IMG/VR virus record: IMGVR_UViG_3300024517_001028
Coordinates: 1-35,160 of that record
From: a virus
Direction: 5' to 3' (one strand)
DNA: 35,160 nt
Shown: one piece after another, positions 22,778 through 30,276 of the stretch
Position numbering within the stretch: position 1 is the first letter of the stretch
How the letters are laid out: every line of letters starts with the position of its first letter
Made by a program: the position numbers and the translations under genes
Notes under the pieces: model-generated
Databases searched by the model: none
What the model was told of the DNA's origin: nothing
Seen by the model: only the letters and a program-made list of their open reading frames with translations

Positions 22778-25078
22778 ATGCACTTTTGGGACACAGAAAC
22801 ATGTGGTTTTCACGGAATGCCCGTTCTATTGCAATACGCAATAGATGACGGGCCTTCTGTGCTTGTGGAGCTATTCAACGAAAAGCTCGACGTAGTGAAC
22901 GATACGATTGTCGATATCGTCCACAGCGATAGCTGTCTTTTTAACGCAACGTTTGATATTTTCCACCTCTACAAATTCTGGACCACGGCCCAAGTGTTCA
23001 TCGAACGATATGGCCATAACAATGTTGTGGTAGCTGATCACATCGACGAGTTCGCCCTTTGTGAGATGGCGGCGAGAGACTATCCGAAAACATGGCGCTT
23101 GAAGGGTGTCGTTGACTTGATGCTCGTCGCCCAGCAAACGAAGTACCAAGCGATGATGAATCGTAAGGACATTAGAATCAGACGCGTGCCGCGGTTGTTG
23201 GCAGAGCGCCTTGTGGGTGAGCTTGAAGAACGCATTAAGTTCTCCGACATCTACTTCGCTCGACGCAAGAACAAGTTTCCTATTTGGCGACTGGGTGACG
23301 TTAAAGACGATTTTGGTGACGTGATCCCTGACCTTGTTGACATCGTTTGTCCCTTCGCACCTAGTAAGGCGTTGAAGGCTTTAGCGGTCGAAGCCGGTTT
23401 GGTGGACGTCTCTGAGGTAATGAAGTTCTCCGACATCGAAGTACCCAAAGAGTACCGTCCTGTCGAAGCTGGTTTCGCACCTTGCGCACAAACCAGTTAC
23501 TTGGACGGGCCAACACCTGGTCCTGACGATTGGCGCGGTACATGGCCCGCGGTCATTAAACACCACATCCACCATTGGCAACATAACGACAGGGCTAGAA
23601 AGTACGCTGAACTTGATCCCGAGTACACCAGAGGTATCTGGGAGCATCTTGGTCGGCCGCAAGTCAATGACACTAACAGCATGTTAGCCAACATGGTAGC
23701 TGTTTGTCGCTGGCGGGGTTACAATGTTGACGTGGAGCGCCTCAGACAAATGAGAGTCCTCGCGGTTAAGAAGAAGATGTCTGCGCCTACCGCCCCGCGT
23801 AAAGTGAAAGATTACATCTTTCCGCACCTTGAAGAAGCCCAATTAGCTGTCATCGGGGACAGTACCAAGCGCGTCATTCTCGAAGAAATCGCCGAATGGG
23901 GCGGTGTGGCCGGTGAGAAAGCTGCTGAGGTCCTCGAAGCGCGGTCAGCGCAAAAGGAAGTTGAGTTGTTTGACAAGATCATTCAAGCCGGTCGTTTCCA
24001 TGCTTCGTTCCGCGTCATTGGCGCTAAATCCGATAGGATGTCTGGTTCCGACGGACTCAACGCTCAGGGTATCAAGTCCACAAAAGAGGTACGTTCATCG
24101 TTCCCGTTGGCGTGGGACGACATGCTCCTGACAGGTGGCGACTTCGATTCCTTCGAGGTAGCAATCGCAGAAGCTGTTTATGGTGATCCTGAGTTGCGTA
24201 AAGCGTTAACAGAGGGTATGGAGTGCCCCGATTGCTTCGGCGGCGGGTGTTCTTTCTGCGAGGGTACCGGCAAAATAGTAGCAAAACTACACGCACTGTT
24301 TGCTGAAGCACTCTACCCCGATAAGACGTACCGCGAAATTATGGAATCTAAGGGCCAAGAACCTGACCTTTACACAAATGGTAAACGTGGCGTCTTTGCT
24401 CAACTCTATGGCGGTAACGAGAACACGTTGCAAGAGCGTATCGGTATTCCAGAGGACGTGGCCCTCGCGGCGATGCAGTCTTTCCAAGACAGATTCGTTG
24501 GAGTTAAAGACTTCCAAGACGGAATCCGTAGCGATTACTGTTCGATGACACAACCGAACGGCCTCGGCACACCTGTCGTTTGGAAAGACCCCAAAGAATA
24601 TGTCGAGAGCATGTTTGGTTTCAAACGTTTCTTCGACGTTGAGAACCGCGTCTGTAAGACACTTTTTGCGTTGGCGGAAGACCCACCTAAATCGTGGCTA
24701 AGCCTGAAAGTTAAAATAACCCGACGAGATAGAGAACAGAAAATCGGGAACGCCGTAAGGTCCGCGCTCTTTGCGGCGGCTTTTAACATTCAAGGCCAAA
24801 ACATGAGGGCTGCCGCCAACCACCTTATCCAAAGTCCTGGCGCACACATGACGAAGGACCTCCAATGTCGGTTGTGGTGTGTCCAACCCGTTGGAATCTC
24901 AACGTGGGCCGTACAACCACTAAACGTTCACGACGAGATTATGAACCCTTGCCTAAACAATGTTGTGGTAGAGTGCGCCAACATTGTTGACGATTTCATT
25001 GAAGAACACAAGTCACTCGTGCCGATGCTCGAAATGACTTGGGACAAACAACTAAAGTCGTGGGCAGGTAAGTCGTGA
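22778..25078 (+). CDS. Family A DNA polymerase with 3'-5' exonuclease
   Basis: 766 residues. Exonuclease: HFWDTETCGFHG (residues 2-13) and NATFDIFHLYKFW near 57. Polymerase: motif A LTGGDFDSFEVAIAEAVYGD near 450, motif B GKRGVFAQLYGG near 535-546, motif C NVHDEIMNPC near 716. Between motifs A and B there is a compact cysteine insert CPDCFGGGCSFCEGTGK (about 482-500), unusual for the family and like DnaJ zinc knuckles. It is the likely replicative polymerase. ATG 22778 lies at the predicted transcription start of P2 and lacks a good ribosome site. Palindrome copies 14 and 15 are inside the gene, both encoding NNVVV. Confidence 0.9.
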   Translation: MHFWDTETCGFHGMPVLLQYAIDDGPSVLVELFNEKLDVVNDTIVDIVHSDSCLFNATFDIFHLYKFWTTAQVFIERYGHNNVVVADHIDEFALCEMAARDYPKTWRLKGVVDLMLVAQQTKYQAMMNRKDIRIRRVPRLLAERLVGELEERIKFSDIYFARRKNKFPIWRLGDVKDDFGDVIPDLVDIVCPFAPSKALKALAVEAGLVDVSEVMKFSDIEVPKEYRPVEAGFAPCAQTSYLDGPTPGPDDWRGTWPAVIKHHIHHWQHNDRARKYAELDPEYTRGIWEHLGRPQVNDTNSMLANMVAVCRWRGYNVDVERLRQMRVLAVKKKMSAPTAPRKVKDYIFPHLEEAQLAVIGDSTKRVILEEIAEWGGVAGEKAAEVLEARSAQKEVELFDKIIQAGRFHASFRVIGAKSDRMSGSDGLNAQGIKSTKEVRSSFPLAWDDMLLTGGDFDSFEVAIAEAVYGDPELRKALTEGMECPDCFGGGCSFCEGTGKIVAKLHALFAEALYPDKTYREIMESKGQEPDLYTNGKRGVFAQLYGGNENTLQERIGIPEDVALAAMQSFQDRFVGVKDFQDGIRSDYCSMTQPNGLGTPVVWKDPKEYVESMFGFKRFFDVENRVCKTLFALAEDPPKSWLSLKVKITRRDREQKIGNAVRSALFAAAFNIQGQNMRAAANHLIQSPGAHMTKDLQCRLWCVQPVGISTWAVQPLNVHDEIMNPCLNNVVVECANIVDDFIEEHKSLVPMLEMTWDKQLKSWAGKS
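23014..23030. repeat. Dispersed 17-bp palindrome, copy 14
   Basis: CCATAACA-A-TGTTGTGG, inside the polymerase gene; read as CAT AAC AAT GTT GTG. Confidence 0.85.
24952..24968. repeat. Dispersed 17-bp palindrome, copy 15
   Basis: CCTAAACA-A-TGTTGTGG, inside the polymerase gene just after motif C; read as CTA AAC AAT GTT GTG. Confidence 0.87.
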
Positions 25079-25425
25079 GCATTGATTACGAGAAGATTAT
25101 TAGTCGGGCGAAATCTAGGGCGTCCGACGCACGGCGCGTGGAACGCTTCGTTAAAACAGATACCTTCATGGCGTTCATGACCGAGTGCCGTAGGCACCCT
25201 TCTGGCGGCAACACGTACCGCCGCGCATTGACGCTCATTGCCGACAGTGATCTGGCTGGCTTAAAGAATCTGGTTTACTTAATAACAAGAGATTTGTCAC
25301 TGTGTTCAACGGGTAAGTTAAGGGACCTCTGCAAGCAAACCGGCGTAACATATTACAGCGACATGTCAAAAGAACAAATGGCGAAAGCCTTAGAAGGTTT
25401 AGTATGGATCGACCATGTAGAATAA
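25075..25425 (+). CDS. Uncharacterised helical protein
   Basis: 116 residues; GTG 25075 overlaps the polymerase stop (GTGA). Mostly helical and basic (YEKIISRAKSRASDARRVER, KLRDLCKQTGVTYYSDMSKE, QMAKALEGLVWID). The LRDLCKQTGV...MSKEQMAKAL part resembles a SAP- or Rho-N-like helix-extended-loop-helix, which often binds nucleic acid; this is only a visual likeness. Confidence 0.6.
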   Translation: MSIDYEKIISRAKSRASDARRVERFVKTDTFMAFMTECRRHPSGGNTYRRALTLIADSDLAGLKNLVYLITRDLSLCSTGKLRDLCKQTGVTYYSDMSKEQMAKALEGLVWIDHVE

Positions 25426-25673
25426 ACAAGGCTTACGACACGCTCCAAGGCACAAGAGCGTCCTTTAGCGGTGATGAGCACGAGTTCGACGCTTTTTGTT
25501 TCGCGCTCCGCTGTCAAAGTGACCCTCAGTTAAAACGCGTAGAGGACTGGCTACCCCAGTTCGTTGAGGCAATAACCAAGTACCGCCGAGGACCCTCAGC
25601 AAAACGAAAAAGATTTTTAGACTTAGTGTGGCAAGTACGCCCCACGTTAAAGCAACCAAAGAGGAAACGATAA
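25404..25673 (+). CDS. Small basic uncharacterised protein
   Basis: 89 residues; ATG 25404 lies within the end of the previous gene. C-terminus strongly basic (YRRGPSAKRKRFLDLVWQVR, then LKQPKRKR). No motif recognised. Stop overlaps the next start (TAATG). Confidence 0.6.
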   Translation: MDRPCRINKAYDTLQGTRASFSGDEHEFDAFCFALRCQSDPQLKRVEDWLPQFVEAITKYRRGPSAKRKRFLDLVWQVRPTLKQPKRKR

Positions 25674-25915
25674 TGTTAAATCAAACGAAGTTATGTAAAC
25701 GAAACATTCAAGCTGTCTTGCGAGAGTGTGCTTTTACGCCTAAAGATGAATCAGAGTTCAACCTCATTGCGCGCCTGAATGACCCAGGGTATACGGCAAA
25801 ATACGCTTTCACGGAATTGGGTTTGCAACTGCAACAAGGCGCGGTCGACGCGAAACGCATTATCTCTCTTCTCGCTCTCGCAGAAGCACAGGAGTCACAA
25901 AATGCCGGGAATTAA
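25673..25915 (+). CDS. Small uncharacterised helical protein
   Basis: 80 residues; ATG 25673 has AAAGAGGAAACGATA before it, while the longer open frame back to 25628 does not. Contains CKRNIQAVLRECAFTPKDES and IISLLALAEAQESQN, amphipathic helices. Function unknown; it precedes the VRR-NUC gene and overlaps its start. Confidence 0.6.
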   Translation: MLNQTKLCKRNIQAVLRECAFTPKDESEFNLIARLNDPGYTAKYAFTELGLQLQQGAVDAKRIISLLALAEAQESQNAGN

Positions 25916-26252
25916 AACAGACCGTATCCGAGAAAATCCCGAAGCACTCGTACAAAAGCGCATTATCAAAATGCTCAAAGCGCGCGATTGGTACGTGACG
26001 GTAATGCACGCCAGTTTCGCGCTGCGTGGGATACCTGACCTGTACGCGGTCCATAAAAGACATGGCGCGCGTTGGATCGAAGTTAAGGACCCGAAGCGCA
26101 CAGGTAAACGAAGTCTGTTCACCAGCGCACAGCTCGAAACTTTCCCCCACTGGTCCGCGGCACATATCCAGATTTATGTACTAACAGGACCCGAACAGGA
26201 AGAGTACGATAAACTCTTCCGGCCAGGCAACTGGGCGAGGTACTTGGTATGA
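25902..26252 (+). CDS. VRR-NUC domain nuclease
   Basis: 116 residues from ATG 25902, with CAGGAGTCACAAA upstream. The stand-alone VRR-NUC fold (PD-(D/E)xK family) is clear: PEALVQKRIIKMLKARDWYV at the start, SFALRGIPDLYAV with the catalytic Asp near 45, ARWIEVKDPKRTG with Glu and Lys near 60-62, then SLFTSAQLETFPHW. In phages and eukaryotic FAN1 such nucleases cut branched or flapped DNA. Its place among replication genes fits a structure-specific nuclease. It overlaps the next gene by ATGA. Confidence 0.85.
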   Translation: MPGIKTDRIRENPEALVQKRIIKMLKARDWYVTVMHASFALRGIPDLYAVHKRHGARWIEVKDPKRTGKRSLFTSAQLETFPHWSAAHIQIYVLTGPEQEEYDKLFRPGNWARYLV

Positions 26253-26767
26253 AGAAACTGAAACAGGACAATCCGTACAATTGTCTGGTTTACGCTCTTG
26301 GGATGGCCCTTGACGTGGAACCAGACACTTTGTACCGCTACCTCACGCACACCGGTCTAGGCGATAAACGCAAAGGCTTCGTGCCCGAGGAATTTTACAC
26401 TGCTGTCGTTGAGAATGGGCGTTTACCTATTCTCGCGCACGTTTCATCCTTTGACGGAAAGAACGAGTCTTTTTTAAATGTCGCCGCCCTAACAATGTTT
26501 GGGTACACACGAGCCATTCTCACGGTTCTCAAAACAGATATCACGCTCCACCACGCTCTCGCGTGGGACGGAGAAACCAAAACGCTTGTTGACCCCGCCA
26601 AAGGTGAAGAAGTGGATTTTAACGACTACACGATTATTGAAGCGCTCATGCTTCCAACGCACAAGGAGATTACGAAATGGGTACCCCAACACGGCTTGAA
26701 TTGCCAAACACAATATGCACTAGAGAGCTTCGATACGGAAACGAAGTTCATATTAAGGAACTTATAA
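26249..26767 (+). CDS. Papain/C39-like cysteine peptidase fold protein (putative)
   Basis: 172 residues. KQDNPYNCLVYALGMALDVE places a Cys at residue 12 at the start of a helix, LHHALAWDGETKTLVDPAKG gives His near 100 and Asp near 114 at strand ends. This Cys-His-Asp layout matches papain-like or C39-like peptidase folds common in phage small proteins. It could process a protein, or be an inactive relative that binds a peptide. Overlaps the previous gene (ATGA) and the next by 91 bases. Palindrome copy 16 encodes ALTMFGY near residue 83. Confidence 0.55.
   Translation: MKKLKQDNPYNCLVYALGMALDVEPDTLYRYLTHTGLGDKRKGFVPEEFYTAVVENGRLPILAHVSSFDGKNESFLNVAALTMFGYTRAILTVLKTDITLHHALAWDGETKTLVDPAKGEEVDFNDYTIIEALMLPTHKEITKWVPQHGLNCQTQYALESFDTETKFILRNL
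26487..26503. repeat. Dispersed 17-bp palindrome, copy 16
   Basis: CCCTAACA-A-TGTTTGGG, inside the cysteine-peptidase-like gene; read as CTA ACA ATG TTT GGG. Confidence 0.82.
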
Positions 26768-27294
26768 TCTTTCTCGAACCGATGGCGCGGAGAATCATTG
26801 CGGCATGGTGTTCAAAGTATCCTTACCGCTGCGCCGAAATCGAATCCGAAGGACTGTACGCTCTCACCTACACGGCAAATAACATCAAACACGATAACCC
26901 TATCGCGCAAGTGAAAAAGGCGATCGAAGGAATGATTCGCAATGCCGTGAAGGGTAATAAGGTGGTACACGTTCCGCGGTCCTTTCAGGACAAGAACAAA
27001 GATTACGGGCAAACGACTGTTGAACACACGGTGGCCCTCGCTCTTTTCGGCACAAGCGATGCCAGTCAGGAGGTTGTCGAGTTCTACGAATTTTGTTTGA
27101 GCAAGATGCACCTGACCGCTTTGGAAAAGCAAATCATTAAGTACCGTCGGCAAGAGATTTCCGATGACGACATAGCCAAAATGTTGGGATACACAACACG
27201 CCACATCCGAGCAATAAGAGTGGACCTTCATGCCCGATTCAATACCTTCCGATTCAACAAAAAGATCAGAGCCAGATTTTTTGGCGAAAGTTAG
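26677..27294 (+). CDS. Sigma-70-like factor (putative)
   Basis: 205 residues; ATG 26677 has AAGGAGATTACGAA in front, which supports this start despite a 91-base overlap. A region 2-like segment (LEPMARRIIAAWCSKYPYRC, AEIESEGLYALTYTANNIKH, KKAIEGMIRNAV), then VHVPRSF as in region 3, and a region 4-like helix-turn-helix (LTALEKQIIKYRRQEISDDD, IAKMLGYTTRHIRAIRVDLH). This layout is that of small sigma factors. It could direct host polymerase to late phage promoters. No late promoter motif is apparent, so the role is inferred. Confidence 0.62.
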   Translation: MGTPTRLELPNTICTRELRYGNEVHIKELIIFLEPMARRIIAAWCSKYPYRCAEIESEGLYALTYTANNIKHDNPIAQVKKAIEGMIRNAVKGNKVVHVPRSFQDKNKDYGQTTVEHTVALALFGTSDASQEVVEFYEFCLSKMHLTALEKQIIKYRRQEISDDDIAKMLGYTTRHIRAIRVDLHARFNTFRFNKKIRARFFGES

Positions 27295-27529
27295 AAGCGC
27301 TATCGCAGCAGGTTCTCGTGTCGCGGTGTGCCTCGTTGATGGGGACAAAGTCCTTGTCGATTTGGACGAACGCGATCGGCGATTAGCCATTTGCGAACAG
27401 TGCGAGAACTTTCAAGCCGCTGACGTTACTTGTCGGCTTTGCGGGTGTTATCTCAACCTCAAAAAGACACTATCCACAGAAACTTGTCGGTTGGGCAAGT
27501 GGCCAAAGAGCGACCCAAACAATGTTTAG
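27230..27529 (+). CDS. Small zinc-ribbon protein
   Basis: 99 residues; ATG 27230 inside the end of the sigma-like gene. The C-terminal half, RLAICEQCENFQAADVTCRL with CGCYLNLKKTLSTETCRLGK following, has CxxC...CxxC-G-C...C spacing of a zinc ribbon as found in many small phage proteins. The N-terminal half is polar. Its stop codon TAG is part of palindrome copy 17 (DPNNV-stop). Confidence 0.68.
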   Translation: MPDSIPSDSTKRSEPDFLAKVRSAIAAGSRVAVCLVDGDKVLVDLDERDRRLAICEQCENFQAADVTCRLCGCYLNLKKTLSTETCRLGKWPKSDPNNV

Positions 27530-27530
27530 G
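27514..27530. repeat. Dispersed 17-bp palindrome, copy 17
   Basis: CCCAAACA-A-TGTTTAGG; contains the TAG stop of the zinc-ribbon gene and ends six bases before the -35 box of promoter P3. Confidence 0.88.
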
Positions 27531-27535
27531 TGCCG

Positions 27536-27575
27536 CTTGACAAATAACTCAGATGTGCTATAATGGTATTTCACC
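27536..27575 (+). promoter_or_regulatory. Sigma70-type promoter P3
   Basis: TTGACA (27537-27542), 16-bp spacer, TATAAT (27559-27564), then TGGTATTTCACC. A 40-bp block here is identical at 39 positions to that of P4. Palindrome copy 17 lies directly upstream. It would drive the 116-residue protein, DHH and helicase genes. Confidence 0.85.
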
Positions 27576-27587
27576 AAGGAGAACAAA

Positions 27588-27938
27588 ATGGAAACGAAAC
27601 TAAACTTCATCCAGCAAAATCACTGGATTGACCAGCGCGAGGTGCGAAGCCACCTTTGCGACAATGTCACAATCACGATCACTTCAACCACACGTCCGAG
27701 TGGGTTGGATTTTTGGTGTTTGTACTTGACGCTCGATGCCCCAGTTCTGCGGGCCGCGGTCGCAATACCGATGACCCGCGAGTTGACGAAACTCGACAAA
27801 CGACACACCACAACAATGTTTGGGTGGGACTATCCCGAGTACGCCGAAAGCGGCCTTGCTCCGCGGAACATCATACCTGAACAAGTAATTAAAGACGCAC
27901 ACACCATTCTCGAATGGGTGTTAAGGGGAATGAAATGA
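27588..27938 (+). CDS. Uncharacterised protein, parent of the chimeric relic
   Basis: 116 residues, strong ribosome site CCAAGGAGAACAAA. Contains FWCLYLTLDAPVLRAAVAIP and ends RNIIPEQVIKDAHTILEWVL. That last segment recurs in the next small gene. No family recognised. Palindrome copy 18 encodes TTTMFGW near residue 75. Confidence 0.68.
   Translation: METKLNFIQQNHWIDQREVRSHLCDNVTITITSTTRPSGLDFWCLYLTLDAPVLRAAVAIPMTRELTKLDKRHTTTMFGWDYPEYAESGLAPRNIIPEQVIKDAHTILEWVLRGMK
27808..27824. repeat. Dispersed 17-bp palindrome, copy 18
   Basis: CCACAACA-A-TGTTTGGG, inside the gene above; read as ACA ACA ATG TTT GGG. Confidence 0.82.
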
Positions 27939-28132
27939 GTAAAATTGGTATCTACCACAGTGCCGACAACGACGGCCTCGCTTGCGGAGCCATCCTTCAC
28001 CAGCAAGGGTACGAAGTCATCGGCTTCGACTACAATGAGTTTAAAGGTGAGCGTTTGCTCTCAATGAATATCATCCCTGAAACTGTGGTCAACGATGCAC
28101 ACGCACTTCTAAATTGGTTGGTGACGCTATGA
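27935..28132 (+). CDS. Chimeric small ORF: DHH N-terminus joined to a C-terminus like the gene before it
   Basis: 65 residues; ATG 27935 overlaps the preceding stop (ATGA), with AAGGGGAATGAA as ribosome site. Residues 2-36 (SKIGIYHSADNDGLACGAIL and following) match the start of the DHH phosphoesterase gene that comes next (MKLGIYDRTDFDGKACGALL). Residues 44-65 (MNIIPETVVNDAHALLNWLV) match the C-terminus of the 116-residue gene before it. It looks like the junction of a tandem duplication of the two genes followed by internal deletion. The frame is kept open and coupled, so a peptide may still be made; it lacks the DHH motif and is unlikely to be an active phosphoesterase. Confidence 0.65.
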   Translation: MSKIGIYHSADNDGLACGAILHQQGYEVIGFDYNEFKGERLLSMNIIPETVVNDAHALLNWLVTL

Positions 28133-28974
28133 AACTCGGCATTTACGACAGGACAGATTTCGACGGTAAAGCTTGCGGCGCGTTGCTACGAGAAATGGGT
28201 TGCCAAACCTTGCCTTACAATTATGGCGATAAGCTTCCATTACTCAGCGGGCTAACGGGCTACCAAGAGCTTTGGATTTGTGATACCTGCCTTCCAGACG
28301 ATATGATGCTTGACCTCGCGGCTATTTATGGTAGTCGCTTCCACTGGGTCGATCACCATAAATGTGCGTTCTTAAAGCTTGGTGAGCAAATTCGTAAGCT
28401 CAGAGGCATTGTTCACTATTCGCCTGATGACGCAGCTTGCTACGGGTTAGCTGAAATTGAGGGTATGCTCTTAACAGGGCACACAAACTTAGAGTGGCTT
28501 TCAGACTACGACACTTGGAAGCTCGGCTCAGGTAACTACGTTCTGGGCCACCAAACACAAGCCAATAGAATGTGGGGATGCTTAACGGCTGAACAGCTTG
28601 TCCATTCTGACAGCTTTCTCGGATGGCTCCGCGCTCCTGTGGATTCTGATTTTGTCGCCAAGGGTAGAAATCTGGTGAACTACAACCTTCAACAGTATAG
28701 GGCGTTAATTGCTGCTTACGGTTACGCTGTAAATTTCCAGAATCTGGACGCGCTAGCCATCAACACGCCATTAGTGGACTCGTATATGTTTGAGTCGGTG
28801 CGGGATAACTATGAAATCTGTATCGCTTACTATTGGAACGCGGAGCGAGACTCTTGGAAGTACAGTATCCGTTCAAATAACATTGGCGTCGATTGCGGTT
28901 TTATTGCCGACAACTACGGAGGCGGAGGCCATAAAGGGGCCGCAGGTTTCAGCACAAAGAAGTTAATACTATGA
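28129..28974 (+). CDS. DHH/DHHA1 family phosphoesterase
   Basis: 281 residues from ATG 28129 (ATGA overlap). Motifs: LGIYDRTDFDGKACGALL (metal Asp pair), WICDTCLPDD near 50, FHWVDHHKC near 73 (the DHH motif), a later Asp in WLSDYDTWKLG, and GGGGHKGAAGF near the C-terminus (DHHA1 motif). Relatives hydrolyse short RNA or DNA oligonucleotides, pAp or cyclic dinucleotides. Possible phage roles are nucleotide recycling or removal of host signalling nucleotides; the sequence does not decide. Confidence 0.87.
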   Translation: MKLGIYDRTDFDGKACGALLREMGCQTLPYNYGDKLPLLSGLTGYQELWICDTCLPDDMMLDLAAIYGSRFHWVDHHKCAFLKLGEQIRKLRGIVHYSPDDAACYGLAEIEGMLLTGHTNLEWLSDYDTWKLGSGNYVLGHQTQANRMWGCLTAEQLVHSDSFLGWLRAPVDSDFVAKGRNLVNYNLQQYRALIAAYGYAVNFQNLDALAINTPLVDSYMFESVRDNYEICIAYYWNAERDSWKYSIRSNNIGVDCGFIADNYGGGGHKGAAGFSTKKLIL

Positions 28975-29141
28975 GCGACCCTGATAAGATTTGCGAGAAC
29001 TGTAAACACAGTGTTGTTCACATTGAGCGTGATCGTCAAGCCTACTACACTTGCCACGTTTACGCTGAACCTGTGGACGTACGAGGGTCCGCGACTTGTC
29101 CCTTGTTTGAATACTTCCTACCAAAAGGAGAACGGAAATGA
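28971..29141 (+). CDS. Small Cys4 zinc-binding protein
   Basis: 56 residues, overlapping both the DHH stop and the helicase start (ATGA each side). CENCKHSVVHIERDRQAYYT then CHVYAEP...GSATCPLFEYF: four cysteines spaced CxxC-x(n)-C-x(n)-C as in a small zinc finger; an aromatic run YYTCHVY is typical of zinc-ribbon hairpins. The unbroken chain of overlaps strongly supports it as a gene. Confidence 0.72.
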   Translation: MSDPDKICENCKHSVVHIERDRQAYYTCHVYAEPVDVRGSATCPLFEYFLPKGERK

Positions 29142-30184
29142 TCGAACTAACAGTTGAACAACAAGGTGCTATCGCGGCCATTGAAGCGTGGTACAAGGGT
29201 GACAAGCAGATTTTTAAACTGTTTGGACCTGCCGGTTCCGGTAAGTCGTTCCTTTCGTATGCCATTCTTGAGACATTGGGTGTCCCTTTTGTCCAAGTGG
29301 TTTACACCGGTAAAGGCGCACAGGTCTTGAAGGAGAAGTCTGGGCATCCGACGCACACGATCCATCGAGCCATTTACAAATGCGTTTCACCTCCTGGCCG
29401 ACCGCCAACATACGTGTTCAATGACAAATCGCCTTTGAGTAAAGTGCCGCTTACTGTCGTCGATGAGGGCGGTATGGTCGGAGCGCGGATCGTTGCTGAC
29501 CTTAAACGCGCAGCAAACCGTATCTTGGTCCTCGGCGATCCACACCAATTGCCCCCGATTAAAGACAGTCTGTCTGAGTTGCAGAAGAATCCTGATTATC
29601 AGCTCACGGAGATTCACCGTCAAGCAGAGGGTTCCCCGATCCTCGAAATGGCGACGAGAGCGCGGAACGGGTTACACGTTCCGACGACTGTGAATCATCG
29701 TGATGTTAACTACGAAGATTACGATGTCGTCCTCGTCGGTCGAAATAATACGCGTAAAGCTATTATCCAGTCGGAACGTAAGCGCCAAGGTCTACCAGGC
29801 AATCGTGTCGAAGTTGGCGAGCGTCTGATCTGTATTCGCAACAATCACGACCTCGGTATCATGAACGGTACGATGTGGCACGTTCTCGGAGTCAGGGGTG
29901 AGCAACTGCTCGTCGCTTCCGAGGACGATGCCGAGCCTATTACCGTGGACTACGACCCGAAGGTTCTGTTCGAGAAAATTACGTGGCAGAAATCAGATCA
30001 CCTGCTCAACAAAGGAGCGGCGTTCTTCTACTTCTCAAATGCGATTACGGTCCACAAGGCCCAAGGTTCGGAGTGGGATAGTGTCCTACTCGTCGATGAG
30101 AGTTTCTGCTTCCGCGATAACGCGAGGAAGTGGCTCTACACAGGAATCACCCGCGCAGCTAAACACTTGGATATTGTACGATGA
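29138..30184 (+). CDS. Superfamily 1B helicase (Dda/RecD-like)
   Basis: 348 residues; ribosome site AAAAGGAGAACGGAA. Motif I KLFGPAGSGKSFLS near 28-40, motif II LTVVDEGGMVGA near 105, motif III RILVLGDPHQLPPIKD near 127-142, motif IV-like LTEIHRQAEGSP near 155, and C-terminal UvrD_C2 motifs AITVHKAQGSEWDSVLLVDE near 302 and WLYTGITRAAKHLDIV at the end. It would be a 5'-3' DNA helicase used in replication restart or origin melting, as Dda is in T4. Motif II reads DEGG, a variation on DEAx. Confidence 0.88.
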   Translation: MIELTVEQQGAIAAIEAWYKGDKQIFKLFGPAGSGKSFLSYAILETLGVPFVQVVYTGKGAQVLKEKSGHPTHTIHRAIYKCVSPPGRPPTYVFNDKSPLSKVPLTVVDEGGMVGARIVADLKRAANRILVLGDPHQLPPIKDSLSELQKNPDYQLTEIHRQAEGSPILEMATRARNGLHVPTTVNHRDVNYEDYDVVLVGRNNTRKAIIQSERKRQGLPGNRVEVGERLICIRNNHDLGIMNGTMWHVLGVRGEQLLVASEDDAEPITVDYDPKVLFEKITWQKSDHLLNKGAAFFYFSNAITVHKAQGSEWDSVLLVDESFCFRDNARKWLYTGITRAAKHLDIVR

Positions 30185-30234
30185 AAGTAAAAGCGAAACT
30201 GTTACACGAACTCGTCGAAGTGTCCCTCTTTTAA
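30181..30234 (+). CDS. Tiny ORF coupled to the helicase gene
   Basis: Seventeen codons (MKVKAKLLHELVEVSLF), ATG overlapping the helicase stop (ATGA). Coupling is the only support. A small hairpin (AACAGC 30233-30238, GCTGTT 30244-30249) begins at its stop. May be chance or a leader-like peptide. Confidence 0.25.
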   Translation: MKVKAKLLHELVEVSLF

Positions 30235-30276
30235 CAGCACGAAGCTGTTGAAGTAACAACCAACCAAGGAGCAAGT

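Noticed and set aside
23719-23731. TTACAATGTTGAC in the polymerase gene
   Set aside because: Left half-site AACA is replaced by TACA and the outer bases do not fit.
24976-24992. Possible extra palindrome CGCCAACA-T-TGTTGACG near copy 15
   Set aside because: The AACATTGTT core matches but the outer CC and GG are missing; it was left out of the count, though it could be a weak secondary site with its centre 24 bp from copy 15.
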